From positions 1,902,501-1,966,500 of the forward strand of contig NZ_BPIM01000001.1 of NCBI RefSeq assembly GCF_026004115.1: a stretch of 64,000 nt of DNA, read 5' to 3'. Positions 10,235 to 18,819 of this stretch are shown one piece after another. The stretch's first letter is position 1; the number at the start of each line of letters is the position of its first letter. The position numbers and the translations under genes are program-made. Origin of the DNA: Meiothermus sp. (GTDB lineage: Bacteria > Deinococcota > Deinococci > Deinococcales > Thermaceae). The notes beneath the pieces were generated by a model. The model saw nothing but the letters and a program-made list of their open reading frames with translations, had not been told where the DNA came from and made no database searches.

Positions 10235-10246
10235 TAGGACAACTCC

Positions 10247-10717
10247 TTAGGCTTGAGGCAGGGGCCTGTTGAGGGTGTCGGGGGCCTGTGCCTGTGAAGA
10301 TATCTGTACACAGAGCTGCGCGAAGAGATTGCGCACCTCGAGGATTTGCACGGTTTTGCCGTCCTCATCCAGAACTGCACTAAAAAGCGGATTGGGGCTG
10401 GGGGCAATCCAGGCGCCGCTCAGGTTGGTGCGCAGCCCCACCACCTCGTCAATCATGAAAGCCAGGGGTTGCCCTTCGAACTCGAGCAAGGCCGCAATAC
10501 CTGAACCTGCGGGCGTGATTTGCAAAATGTGACTCAAGTCGAATACCGACACAATCTGGCCCTGGTTGCTCAAGAGCCCCAGCAAGGGTGGGGGGGCCAG
10601 CGGGACGGGAGCGGGCTGGGTCACTTCCAGAACCTCTTTGAAGGTTTTTGGTTCCACCCCCAGAAAAGTGTTGCCCAAGCGCAGCACCCAAATTTTGTCA
10701 ACAGTGGTATTGATCAT
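10247..10717 (-). CDS. cheW: CheW-like adaptor
   Basis: This is a 156-residue single-domain CheW-like scaffold linking receptors to CheA. Recognisable parts are the N-terminal LRLGNTFLGVEPKTFKEVLE, the PPLLGLLSNQGQIVSVFDLS core and the MIDEVVGLR strand. It ends 12 bases before the MHYT gene and starts 54 bases after the cheY-like gene. It is slightly shorter than enteric CheW (167 residues). It likely assembles the two transmembrane receptors and the hybrid CheA into an array. No second CheW is present in the window, although CheA carries its own CheW-like domain. Confidence 0.9.
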   Translation of the reverse strand: MINTTVDKIWVLRLGNTFLGVEPKTFKEVLEVTQPAPVPLAPPPLLGLLSNQGQIVSVFDLSHILQITPAGSGIAALLEFEGQPLAFMIDEVVGLRTNLSGAWIAPSPNPLFSAVLDEDGKTVQILEVRNLFAQLCVQISSQAQAPDTLNRPLPQA

Positions 10718-10771
10718 AGCCTGGCCCTTATGCCTTATCGGGTAGATCCGAATGGCTGGCTTACACTCCGC

Positions 10772-11128
10772 TTAGAGCAGTTCCTGGACTGCTTTGCGCA
10801 GGGCTTCGGGGGTGTAGGGCTTGGTCAGATAGCCATTGGCACCCTGGCGCTTGCCCCACTCAATATCGGTAGGCTCGCCCTTGGAACTAATGACCAGTAC
10901 CGGGATGTGTTTGGTGGCCTCACTCCGGCGCAGGGAGCGCAGCACCTCGTAGCCATTGCGGCCCGGCATGACCACATCCAGCAACACCGCATCAGGCTTT
11001 TCGGCTTCGATGCGCTGCTCGACATTCTCGCTGCCCTGGTATAGCACCACCTGGTGGTACTGCGAAAGCGAGTGTTCAATGAGCTTCAGGTCGGCCAGGG
11101 AGTCGTCTACTGCGATCAGTTTTGCCAT
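10772..11128 (-). CDS. CheY/PilG-like single-domain response regulator
   Basis: This 118-residue receiver protein has D8-D9, phosphoacceptor D51 in LLDVVMPGRNG, the conserved Ser in VLVISSK and Lys in YLTKPYTPE. No output domain follows, so it works by protein binding, as CheY or PilG/PilH do. It is the first gene of the minus-strand operon and has GGAGG ahead of its ATG. The probable phosphodonor is the hybrid CheA four genes downstream. There is no flagellar gene in the window but a pilT gene lies 11 kb away, so control of type IV pili is a reasonable guess, unproven from the sequence. Confidence 0.92.
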   Translation of the reverse strand: MAKLIAVDDSLADLKLIEHSLSQYHQVVLYQGSENVEQRIEAEKPDAVLLDVVMPGRNGYEVLRSLRRSEATKHIPVLVISSKGEPTDIEWGKRQGANGYLTKPYTPEALRKAVQELL

Positions 11129-11386
11129 ATTTTCCCTCCATCTTTGCGTGCGGAGAAGGTATGTCTGCCGAGAGGTATTTCCGCCCGCAATGTAATCTCA
11201 AGTTACGCGAAGCGTTACGCACACCCCGTGATGAATGCACACCGCAGTGGCACCCAGGCGTTACGTGCGGATACCCCCAAATGGGGGGTGGCTGTGGTGC
11301 AGGCTAGTGCAGGACGAGAATACGGCCTGTAGAACTTAATTTGCGCGGAACCCTATACAAGCACCCTCATATGGCTGGATTCAGCT
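11129..11386. other. Intergenic region upstream of the chemosensory operon
   Basis: This gene-free stretch must hold the promoter of the minus-strand cheY-like gene. I could not pick a convincing -35/-10 pair. No coding signal is seen on either strand. Confidence 0.4.
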
Positions 11387-11662
11387 TATACCGGATTCAA
11401 AAAGATAATCATCCAAACCAAAGATCCCCCAGAGGCTAACTTTTTGAATCCTAGAGCACACCCCTCCCGAACGGTCGGCGAAGAAAGCGTCTGCCTTCCA
11501 AAGGGGCTTACGCCCTCCGCAACGCGGATAACTTCCAAGGGGCGGTATCGCCCTCCGCAACGCGGATAACTTCCAAGGGGCGGTATCGCCCTCCGCAACG
11601 CGGATAACTTCGGCCCGGTTAGTTCACCGCCATCCGGCGCCTAACTAACCGAATCTGGTATA
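11387..11662 (-). repeat. Intergenic structured repeat, copy A (inverted orientation)
   Basis: This is a copy of a repeat family found six times in the window. It begins TATACCGGATTC and ends GAATCTGGTATA, an imperfect 12-base terminal inverted repeat. It holds three internal units of about 38 bases, each with a CCGC/GCGG and a GGGCG/CGCCC hairpin, then a terminal stem GGTTAGTT/AACTAACC. It is reversed relative to the copies at 14571, 43171, 45224 and 49205. Any coding seen across it is repeat-derived. Confidence 0.85.
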
Positions 11663-11702
11663 ACATGGCCAACCCGAAGACACCATCTTGGATTTTACGG
11701 TA

Positions 11703-13349
11703 TCAGCCCATCCGACGGCGCAGCTCGAGGGCCTCTTGTCTCAGTGCGTCGGTTTGCTGCATTTGGGCTAATGTAGTATCGCGGCTAGACTCCAGCCGGG
11801 CGCAAGGTGTGCGGTACAGGCTATTGAAGCGTTCACGGGTGCGCTGCATCTCGGTGTCCAGGGTCTCGCTCAAAGCCCGCTCGAGGGTGCTGCGTAACTC
11901 CGCCAACCGTTCGCGCAGGCGGGCTTTGGCGGTCTCTTTGCGACGGGGCAGGATGGAGGTAGCCAAAATGGCGCCAAACACCGTGGCGAAAATGCCCAAA
12001 ATATCGAAGGCAATTTTTTGCGCCACCAGCAGGATGGTCAGGCCCAGCCCCATCACCCCCACTTCGGCCAGGGCGGTGCCGCGCAGGCTCTCCTGGATGA
12101 AGTCGCGCAACTGAATGGCCTCGGCCTCGGCATCGAAGGAGCGCAGGGCTTCTTCCAGGTTGCCTGCAATGGCGCGCTCTTCTGAACCGACCTGCTCGGT
12201 TTGCCGCAGGCCAGGTGCCTCACGCAATAGCGAGAGGGCATCCTCGAGCAGTTCGCGATCGCGCTTGGCCAGCCAGTTCATGGCCTCGAGTACCCGGCGC
12301 TCTATATCCTGGTTAGCCCCTTTGACCACATCGTCAATAAAGCTCTGCTTGAGTTTGCTGGATTGCAGCAACTCGAGAAATTTGGAGAAACGCACTTTTT
12401 CGTCCAGCCAGCGTTCACCCCTGCTGCGCACCTCGTCAATGGCTTGCAGCGCCAGTGCAACCTGTCCGCTAAAGTCGCGGCGGGTGCGTTCTTCATGTCG
12501 CCTGAGCAGGTTATCCAGCTCGCGGCAGGTAGCCAGCTGCTTCTCGGCTTCTTTGAGCTTATTTTCCAGGGCAGGTCTGGCTTCCTCGCAGAGCCGCGCC
12601 AATACCCCTAAGGGCGAGCCCAGCTTGAGGAGAGCAGCCTCGCGGGTAAGCACCTGCCGGATGTGGGCCTCGAGTTCAGGAATATGGCTTTGCGCCGCGT
12701 TGCCTTGCCGTGCCCGCCGTGCCGATACCGAAAAGATGGGAGGGATGTGTCCGAGGGTCTGATCGGCGCCTTTTTGCACGAACTCGAGCACCTGCCGCAA
12801 CTCGGCCTCGGTGAGCAGGTCGATCTTGTTGATGACAAGCGCCACTTTCTTCCCCCAGGATCGAATGAAATTGAGAAAGTCGGCCTCGGACTGGGTGAAG
12901 GGACGGTCGGCGCTGGTAACGAACAAAATCAGGTCGGCGCGGGGGAGAAATTTCTCTGTCAAAACCTGATGGTGTTGCAAGATGGCGTTGGTGCCGGGGG
13001 TATCGACCAGCCGCACATCCTTGAGAAGCGGGTGCGGCAACAGAATGAGCACCAGCTCGGGGGACTGCGGCTCGAGTTTGGGTTCGGGGCCGTAGCCAAT
13101 CAGGTTGATGCGGTCGGTGGTGGGCGTGACCCCCTCCTTCAAAAAATCGCCCCCCAGGAGCGCGTTGAGCAACGACGATTTGCCGCTATTGAACTCGCCA
13201 GCAACTACCAACAAGAAAGGGCCCTCCAGATCCAGCAAGGCTTGCTTGAGGGGCTCGGTTTCGATCCCCACTCGAGCCAATGCATCCAGCCCTCTGGCCA
13301 GCAACGCACGCACATCTTGGGCCAGGGCCAATGTTTTGGAATCCAACAT
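11703..13349 (-). CDS. Bacterial dynamin-like GTPase
   Basis: This 548-residue protein has a large GTPase domain: P-loop GEFNSGKSS near residue 52, G2 region GVTPTT, G3 VDTPG, and G4 NKID. Long helical stalk segments follow (about residues 260-430). A hydrophobic paddle with two membrane segments (VGVMGLGLTILLVAQKIAF, ILGIFATVFGAILATSIL) lies near 455-495, then a second coiled coil. This is the layout of bacterial dynamin-like proteins, which remodel membranes upon GTP hydrolysis. A TAGAAT box lies seven bases before the ATG, suggesting a leaderless mRNA. It stands alone, flanked by repeat copy A downstream and an AT-rich region upstream. The specific cellular role is not deducible. Confidence 0.9.
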   Translation of the reverse strand: MLDSKTLALAQDVRALLARGLDALARVGIETEPLKQALLDLEGPFLLVVAGEFNSGKSSLLNALLGGDFLKEGVTPTTDRINLIGYGPEPKLEPQSPELVLILLPHPLLKDVRLVDTPGTNAILQHHQVLTEKFLPRADLILFVTSADRPFTQSEADFLNFIRSWGKKVALVINKIDLLTEAELRQVLEFVQKGADQTLGHIPPIFSVSARRARQGNAAQSHIPELEAHIRQVLTREAALLKLGSPLGVLARLCEEARPALENKLKEAEKQLATCRELDNLLRRHEERTRRDFSGQVALALQAIDEVRSRGERWLDEKVRFSKFLELLQSSKLKQSFIDDVVKGANQDIERRVLEAMNWLAKRDRELLEDALSLLREAPGLRQTEQVGSEERAIAGNLEEALRSFDAEAEAIQLRDFIQESLRGTALAEVGVMGLGLTILLVAQKIAFDILGIFATVFGAILATSILPRRKETAKARLRERLAELRSTLERALSETLDTEMQRTRERFNSLYRTPCARLESSRDTTLAQMQQTDALRQEALELRRRMG

Positions 13350-13356
13350 GCTCAGT

Positions 13357-13362
13357 ATTCTA
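13357..13362 (-). promoter_or_regulatory. -10 box for dynamin-like gene (leaderless)
   Basis: On the minus strand this reads TAGAAT and is followed after seven bases by the ATG, with no Shine-Dalgarno sequence between. Transcription should begin at or just before the start codon. Confidence 0.5.
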
Positions 13363-14062
13363 TCGTAGGGTTTTGTAAACGCCTCATGTCATTGCACTCT
13401 CCTGGGCTCATGTCAGCAGATCAGGTGGCGGAGAGTAACTTCCATGCATTAGCAGTAACACCCATGGACTCGCTTGATTGCCGCGTAGGATTCTACGATT
13501 TGGACAGAACATTTCAGCACCGATGCTTTTGACTCGAGTTGAGCGGCGCAGCTTCGAGCCAACGAGGCAACAGTCGGCATAGACGACTTTGTTTTGCAAT
13601 CCTTCCTGTACCTGCGCTTGATTGAGGTGAAGGGGTGATGAAAATTTCGCGATGCGTTTATCTCGACAGATACTGGACGAGTAGTGATTTATAACTGTGG
13701 AACCTCGAGCATCCCCAAATACCGACAACTCAAATTCACTAGATGCCGGCGCAATTGATTAAGATATTCTCGCGGAAAATTTAACATCAAGAAAATGCGA
13801 TGCGAAAGGCAAAAAAACGACTTTTTCGACTTCTATCGGCTGAATTGAAAATTCACCCAGAGGTTGTACTTGACATGCGAAAACTACACAACATGTAGTA
13901 TAGTAATTGGCAGTGGAGAAACAATCTAACAGCAACGCTCGTCCACATTTCGCACAATGCCTGAATCCTGGGTATGTGCAATGGGCGAATCATCCGCTGG
14001 ATGGCGCATGATTCGAGGGTCTCTGCTGGGATGGCTCCACTCTAATCTAAGGAGGAATCTAC
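13363..14062. other. AT-rich gene-poor region upstream of the histone-like gene
   Basis: The stretch is visibly richer in A and T than its neighbours and has no ORF with family resemblance. Its 3' part carries TTGACA at 13870-13875, an inverted repeat ACTACA/TGTAGT (13883-13888 and 13894-13899) and TATAGT at 13899-13904, with a spacer too long for a standard promoter. A strong AAGGAGGAA ribosome-binding site lies at about 14049-14057. Confidence 0.5.
13870..13904 (+). promoter_or_regulatory. Candidate promoter/operator of the histone-like gene
   Basis: TTGACA is followed 23 bases later by TATAGT, or 20 bases later by TAGTAT; both spacers are long. A perfect six-base inverted repeat (ACTACA...TGTAGT) lies between and overlaps the -10 region, as an operator might. 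A leader of about 150 bases would precede the gene. Confidence 0.35.
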
Positions 14063-14416
14063 ATGACTGAACAACCAAAACCTGCACCTGCCAAAAAGCC
14101 CGCTGCCAAGAAAGCTGCTGCTAAGCCCGCAGCCAAGAAGCCTGCCGCTAAGGCTGCTGCAAAACCTGCACCTGCCAAAAAGCCCGCTGCCAAGAAAGCT
14201 GCTGCTAAGCCTGCAGCCAAGAAGCCTGCTGCGAAAGCCGCTGCCAAGCCTGCTGCCAAGGCCGCTGCGAAACCCGCCGCCAAGGCTGCCCCTAAAAAAG
14301 CCGCTGCCAAGCCTGCCGCTGCGAAACCCGCCGCCAAGGCTGCTCCTAAAAAAGCCGCTGCCAAGCCTGCTGCTGCGAAAAAGGCTGCTCCCAAGAAGGC
14401 GGCTGCCAAGAAGTAA
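14063..14416 (+). CDS. Histone H1-like Lys/Ala/Pro repeat DNA-binding protein
   Basis: This 117-residue protein is composed almost only of Ala, Lys and Pro in repeats such as AAKPAAKKPAAKAA after a short MTEQPKPAP start. This resembles the C-terminal tail of histone H1 and bacterial H1-like proteins that bind and compact DNA through lysines. There is no folded domain, so it is tail only. The gene contains an 84-bp direct duplication (from 14081 and again from 14165) and a 54-bp one (from 14267 and again from 14321), so its length probably varies between strains. A strong AAGGAGG site precedes it and a classical terminator follows. The opposite strand shows a long open frame that is only a composition shadow. 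Confidence 0.85.
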   Translation: MTEQPKPAPAKKPAAKKAAAKPAAKKPAAKAAAKPAPAKKPAAKKAAAKPAAKKPAAKAAAKPAAKAAAKPAAKAAPKKAAAKPAAAKPAAKAAPKKAAAKPAAAKKAAPKKAAAKK

Positions 14417-14432
14417 ATCGCTAAATTTTTGT

Positions 14433-14466
14433 AACCGACTCCGCACAGGAGTCGGTTATTTTTTTT
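14433..14466 (+). terminator. Rho-independent terminator after histone-like gene
   Basis: A perfect 10-bp stem (AACCGACTCC / GGAGTCGGTT), a five-base loop and a run of T residues lie 17 bases after the stop codon. Confidence 0.93.
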
Positions 14467-14570
14467 GACCTCGAGAACTCTTCAACCGAAGATTGGCGCT
14501 TCTACAACATATTGTTCACCGAATCCAAAATTCGGCGCATGTATGGGTAACACACTTTTGATCGTGGTGT

Positions 14571-14807
14571 TATACCAGATTCGGTTAGTTCGGCGCCGGA
14601 TGGCGGCGAACTAACCCGACCGAAGTTATCCGCGTAGCGGAGGGCGATACCGCCCCTTGGAAGTTATCCGCGTAGCGGAGGGCGATACCGCCCCTTGGAA
14701 GGGAGACGCTTTCTTCGCCGACCGTAAGGGAGGGGTGTGCTCTAGGATTCAAAAAGATAGCCTCTGGTGGTCTTTGGTTTGAATGATTATCTTTTTGAAT
14801 CCGGTAT
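14571..14807 (+). repeat. Intergenic structured repeat, copy B
   Basis: It starts TATACCAGATTC and ends GAATCCGGTATT. It has two internal 38-base units, and near the right end an inverted repeat GGATTCAAAAAGATA / TATCTTTTTGAATCC. It lies between the histone-like gene terminator and the acyl-CoA synthetase stop. Confidence 0.88.
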
Positions 14808-14940
14808 TAGAAAGGTAGCGAGGCATTTGAACAACTCAAGCAGGGTGCGGTTTGCACAGGTGCTTCTAGAAGGATGTTTCCTTGCCGTCTCGCCCAGGGT
14901 GATGGGCAGACGCGATTTACGTTCTTGAAGCGATGCAGCA

Positions 14941-16866
14941 TTAGCTGGAGGATTTCTGAATGGCCTCTACTGCTTGAGGGTTCTCGAGGGCCGATAAGTC
15001 GCCGGGGTTTTGTCCCAAATAAGCAGCTCGAATCACCCGACGCATCACTTTGGCGTTGCGGGTTTTGGGTAGGTCGGGGACGAAAAGAATTTTTTCTGGC
15101 TTGAGGGCCTTGCCTAGGCGATTGGAGATAGTTTCGCTGATGGATTTCTCCATTTCACTGCTGGGGGTATTCTCTTGTCGCAACACCACAAACACCACGG
15201 CGGCCTCACCCTTGACGGGGTGGGGAATGCCAATGGCGGCGGCTTCCTTCACCGCTGGATGCTCGACGGCAGCACTCTCGTATTCGGCAGGGCCGACCCT
15301 TTTGCCAGCAATTTTGAGGGTGTCGTCGCTGCGCCCTTGGATCATCCAGTGACCCTCCCGATCCAAAATGGCCCAGTCGCCGTGCACCCAGATATTCTCG
15401 AAACGACTCCAGTAGGTGTCCAGGTAGCGCTCGGGAGCCTTCCAGAAACCTTTGGTCTGCCCGGGCCAGGGCCCCATCACCGCCAGCTCGCCTACCTCGT
15501 CCCGCACGGGCTGTCCGGTACTGTCCAGTACTTCAGCATGAATCCCAGGCACGGCGGTGTTGAACCCCATGGGCTTGATGGGCCGCCAGGCCGTGCAGCC
15601 CAGGATACCCCCACCAATTTCGGTGCCGCCGGAGTAGTTGATGATGGGGACGCGACGCTGGCCAACAGTTTTGAAGAACCAGAGATAAGGCTCCAGGTTC
15701 CAGGGCTCGCCGGTGGAGCCCAGCATCCTTAGCTTGGACAAATCGTGTTTGAGAACGTGTTCGTCACCCGAGGGCATCAAGGCCCGCACCAGGGTGGGGG
15801 AGAGGCCCAGGTGCGTGACCCCGTGCCGCTCGCAGAGGGCCCACAACCGGCTCGCATCTGGGTAGTCGGGGGCCCCTTCGTAGAGCAGCACCGTACCGCC
15901 GATGGTCAGTGCACCCAGGATGGCCCAGGGTCCCATCATCCAGCCCATATCGGTAAACCAGAACAGGGTCTCGTGCTTTCGCAGGTCGAAGAGATGGGCC
16001 ATGTCCTGAGCGGCTTTGATGGGAAAACCGGCATGGTAATGCACGGTGCCCTTGGGTTTGCCGGTGGTGCCGGAGGTGTAGATCAGCATGAAGGGATCCA
16101 TGCTGTCCATGGGTTCATAAGGGGCCCTCGAGGGCTGTTGGGGAACGATTCGATCCCAGGCCACCTCGTTGGGCGCTAGCTCTACGTTCCCAAAGCGGCG
16201 TACTACCAGGAGCTTTTCCACGCTGGGCGAAAGGGCGGCGGCAGTGCGGGCGTTGCCCAGCAGCTCGACCCGGCTCCCCCGACGGTAGAAGCCATCGGCG
16301 GTGATAATCAGCCTGGCCTCGGCATCCTGAAGGCGGGTGGCGGCTGCCTCGGCGGCATAGCCCGAGAAGATGGGTACAAAAATCGCGCCGATCTGGGCCA
16401 CGGCCAGGGCACTGATGGCGGTCTCGGGGAGCATGGGCAGGAAGAGGCCCACCCGGTCTCCTTTACCGATACCCAGTTCTTTTAGCGCATGGGCAGCCTG
16501 GGCTACGCTGGCCTCGAGCTCGCCATAACTCAACCTCACAACAGCGCCGTCTTCCCCTTCCCAAACAAGGGCCGGGTCGTGGGGCCGGGTTCTGGCATGG
16601 TGAAGGGTGTTATAGGCCAGGTTGAGCTGCCCCCCCACAAACCATCGAGGCCACTGTGGGCCCTGCGAAACATCGAGTACTTCTCGATACGGAACCAACC
16701 ACTTAATGCCCAGAAGTTGTAGGGTGGCTTCCCAGAAGGCCTCGGGCTGCTCGATGCTAAAGCGGTATAGCGCTTCGTAGCTAGCCAGCTTCAGGTGCTT
16801 CAGCATGGCTTCGACGTGACTGCCGTGTTTGTAATTGTCAGATGGGAACCAGATGGGTTCGCTCAT
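14941..16866 (-). CDS. Acetyl-CoA synthetase-like short-chain acyl-CoA ligase
   Basis: This 641-residue AMP-forming synthetase activates a short carboxylic acid with ATP and CoA. An N-terminal ACAS_N-like segment precedes the adenylation domain, which has P-loop TSGTTGKPKG near residue 265, the TDMGWMMG motif, YSGGTE and WVHGDWA. The hinge reads GRSDDTLKIAGKRVGP, and the C-terminal catalytic Lys is in KTRNAKVMRR. Length and the ACAS_N part place it with acetyl/propionyl-CoA synthetases and their relatives, but the pocket sequence does not let me assign the acid. It is monocistronic, with a 305-base gap upstream to the kinase gene. Confidence 0.9.
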   Translation of the reverse strand: MSEPIWFPSDNYKHGSHVEAMLKHLKLASYEALYRFSIEQPEAFWEATLQLLGIKWLVPYREVLDVSQGPQWPRWFVGGQLNLAYNTLHHARTRPHDPALVWEGEDGAVVRLSYGELEASVAQAAHALKELGIGKGDRVGLFLPMLPETAISALAVAQIGAIFVPIFSGYAAEAAATRLQDAEARLIITADGFYRRGSRVELLGNARTAAALSPSVEKLLVVRRFGNVELAPNEVAWDRIVPQQPSRAPYEPMDSMDPFMLIYTSGTTGKPKGTVHYHAGFPIKAAQDMAHLFDLRKHETLFWFTDMGWMMGPWAILGALTIGGTVLLYEGAPDYPDASRLWALCERHGVTHLGLSPTLVRALMPSGDEHVLKHDLSKLRMLGSTGEPWNLEPYLWFFKTVGQRRVPIINYSGGTEIGGGILGCTAWRPIKPMGFNTAVPGIHAEVLDSTGQPVRDEVGELAVMGPWPGQTKGFWKAPERYLDTYWSRFENIWVHGDWAILDREGHWMIQGRSDDTLKIAGKRVGPAEYESAAVEHPAVKEAAAIGIPHPVKGEAAVVFVVLRQENTPSSEMEKSISETISNRLGKALKPEKILFVPDLPKTRNAKVMRRVIRAAYLGQNPGDLSALENPQAVEAIQKSSS

Positions 16867-17171
16867 AGCGGGCCTCCGTACGCCTTTCTACAGTTTATTG
16901 CGAGGAGGAAGGCGACATTGCAACTGGAGTATGTAGATTGCTTTTTAGGGCGGCTCCCACAAATACTCGGTATGGGGGATTTGCCAGTACAGGTGCGGCT
17001 ACCCTCTCTCGCTACAGGCAGAGGAAGAGCGTTCAACAATAAAAGCCTTTTATTCAGCGCGTTATTTAGGAGGCCTGTCCCGAGCAAGAGCGCGGTCAGG
17101 ATGCTCTCAAGGTAGACGACGTTCGAATCAGACGGTGGGGGCCGGTTGATCGGGCTCCTTGAGGCCCAAGT
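16867..17171. other. Intergenic region between kinase and acyl-CoA synthetase
   Basis: There is no coding signal on either strand. It should hold the promoter of the minus-strand acyl-CoA synthetase. I saw no terminator with a T tract and no repeat copy. Confidence 0.4.
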
Positions 17172-18032
17172 CTAGCGTTTGCGAAACAAGCCGAACAACC
17201 CTTTGCCCTTGGGGGGTTTGTCCTCCCCGGTGGTTTTGTTGTTGGGTTCGGCCTGGGGGGTGCCGCGTACCACTTGCAGAAAGGCTTTGGGGGTGGCGCG
17301 GATGGCAGGGTCTTTGGTCAGGAGGTTGCGCACGATCCGGTCCAGATGAGGGGGAAGGTTGGTCGGCGGAGGTAGCTTATGCAGGTGGGCATAAGAGAGT
17401 TCTTCCAGGTTTTCGCCCACAAAGGGCCGTTTGCCCACCAGCAGCTCGAAGGCCATCACTCCAAATGAATAGGCGTCCGAGGCAGGGGTTGCGGGCTCGC
17501 CCAGGAATAGTTCAGGGGCCATGTAGAAGGGGCTTCCGGCCCGCTCCAGGGGCTTGGGGTTTTCGCGGGTTTTGGCCACCCCAAAGTCGCCCAGTTTGAA
17601 TAGCAGACCGTCAATGAAAATGTTGGAGGGCTTAACATCCTGGTGGATGATGCCGCGGTCGTGGAGGTAGATGAGGGCCTGGGCAATTTGACACAGGCAC
17701 TCGAGGGCCACCTCGTGGCTCAGGGGGCCTTTTTTGAGGCTATCCTCGAGGGTGCCTTCCTCGAAATACTCCAGCGCTAAAAAAGCCCCTTCCCCTTCGG
17801 GCCGGCCCGAAAGCCCGCGCACCAGGTTGGCGTGGTTGAGCGTCAGCGACAGCGCCACTTCCTGGGCAAAGCGCTCGGTAAGGGCCCGGTCGGTGCGCAC
17901 TTCGCGGCGGGGTACCTTGAGGGCTACCTTGGTGCCGTCGGGGGCGTGGGCCAGGTACACCTGTGACGACCGTCCCAGGCCCAGGAGCATCTCGAGCTTG
18001 TAGTGTTGGCGGGTCAGTCGGCGATAGTCCAT
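17172..18032 (-). CDS. Serine/threonine protein kinase (HQD type)
   Basis: This is a compact 286-residue eukaryotic-like kinase. It has a Gly-rich loop LGLGRSSQVY, VAIK-type Lys in VALKVPRR, catalytic loop IIHQDVKPSN, DFG in LGDFGVAK, and MAPE. The catalytic motif is HQD rather than HRD; the catalytic Asp and Asn are kept, so it should be active but probably not controlled by activation-loop phosphorylation. No sensor or membrane segment follows, only a basic tail (LFGLFRKR) that could touch membranes or nucleic acid. It lies upstream of the acyl-CoA synthetase on the same strand, but the 305-base gap argues against one operon. Targets are unknown. Confidence 0.92.
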   Translation of the reverse strand: MDYRRLTRQHYKLEMLLGLGRSSQVYLAHAPDGTKVALKVPRREVRTDRALTERFAQEVALSLTLNHANLVRGLSGRPEGEGAFLALEYFEEGTLEDSLKKGPLSHEVALECLCQIAQALIYLHDRGIIHQDVKPSNIFIDGLLFKLGDFGVAKTRENPKPLERAGSPFYMAPELFLGEPATPASDAYSFGVMAFELLVGKRPFVGENLEELSYAHLHKLPPPTNLPPHLDRIVRNLLTKDPAIRATPKAFLQVVRGTPQAEPNNKTTGEDKPPKGKGLFGLFRKR

Positions 18033-18072
18033 GCGGTTTCCAGGTACGCTTGGTATTTCAACACAGGTTGCG

Positions 18073-18750
18073 TTACGAAAGGGTTATGTGCTCCCCTGGC
18101 TGGAGAGCCTTTCCACCTACCCCCAGCAGGCCTGCCCGCTGGACAAAGGCCGCGCCATCCTGAGCAATGGGAGGGAAGGTGTTGTAGTGCACAGGTAAAA
18201 CTTGCTTGGCACGGATCAGCTCGAGGGCTTTCAAGGCATCGTCGGGCCCCATGGTGAAGTGGTCGCCGATGGGCAGAATGGCCAGATCCACACTATACGG
18301 GGCCACCAGCGCCATATCGCTGAAGAAAGCTGTGTCGCCGGCGTTGTAGATTCGCTTGCCAGCCAGTTCCAGCACGAAGCCCTGGGCCAGCCCGCCGTAG
18401 GTTCCGTCCGGGAACGACGAGGAATGCCAGGCCGGAAACCACTTCAGCCAGCCGCCCTTAAACTTGTGGGTGCCGCCCAGGTTCATACCCACGCCCTTGC
18501 CTCCCTGCTTTTCGGCGTAGCTCACGATTTCATAGTTGGAGACAATGGGGGCTCCGGTGCGCTGGCTAAGAGCCACGCTGTCGCCATAGTGGTCGCCGTG
18601 GGCGTGGGTCAGCACAATCAGGGTGGCCTCCACCTGGTCAGCACTCAGGGCCGCCTTGGGGTTACCGGTGAGGAAAGGATCCACCACAATGCGGGTGGTG
18701 CCGTCGCTAAAGAGAAGGGCTGAGTGTCCCAGATAGCGTACTTCGACCAC
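18073..18750 (-). CDS. UPF0173 family metallo-beta-lactamase-fold hydrolase
   Basis: This 225-residue protein has the MBL-fold metal motif THAHGDHYGD near residue 50, an N-terminal YLGHSALLF strand, GMNLGG, YNAGDTAFF and LPVHYNTFPP. These are typical of the UPF0173 metal-dependent hydrolases, whose substrate is not established. GTG is the start, with GGAGG about seven bases upstream and TATACT further up. The insertion sequence at 18820 lies directly in the region upstream of this gene, so its native promoter may have been displaced. Confidence 0.92.
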   Translation of the reverse strand: MVEVRYLGHSALLFSDGTTRIVVDPFLTGNPKAALSADQVEATLIVLTHAHGDHYGDSVALSQRTGAPIVSNYEIVSYAEKQGGKGVGMNLGGTHKFKGGWLKWFPAWHSSSFPDGTYGGLAQGFVLELAGKRIYNAGDTAFFSDMALVAPYSVDLAILPIGDHFTMGPDDALKALELIRAKQVLPVHYNTFPPIAQDGAAFVQRAGLLGVGGKALQPGEHITLS

Positions 18751-18810
18751 GGTTCCACCTCCAAGTGCTACCAGTATAAGCTGCTGGCGGGTTTCAGTTG
18801 TACCTCTCTA

Positions 18811-18819
18811 GGCTTTGCG
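18811..18819 (+). repeat. 9-bp target-site duplication, left copy
   Basis: GGCTTTGCG abuts the left end of the insertion sequence and is repeated exactly at 20023-20031. Confidence 0.75.

Noticed and set aside
11386-11598. ORFs across repeat copies (also near 43225, 49219 and 49291)
   Set aside because: They consist only of translated repeat units and differ with unit number.
13408-13728. 106-codon minus-strand ORF in the AT-rich region
   Set aside because: No family resemblance, no ribosome-binding site or promoter, and atypical composition; probably chance.
14042-14446. Long minus-strand frames rich in Gly/Ser/Arg and Ala/Gly/Phe
   Set aside because: They are antisense shadows of the Lys/Ala/Pro repeat gene, caused by its composition.
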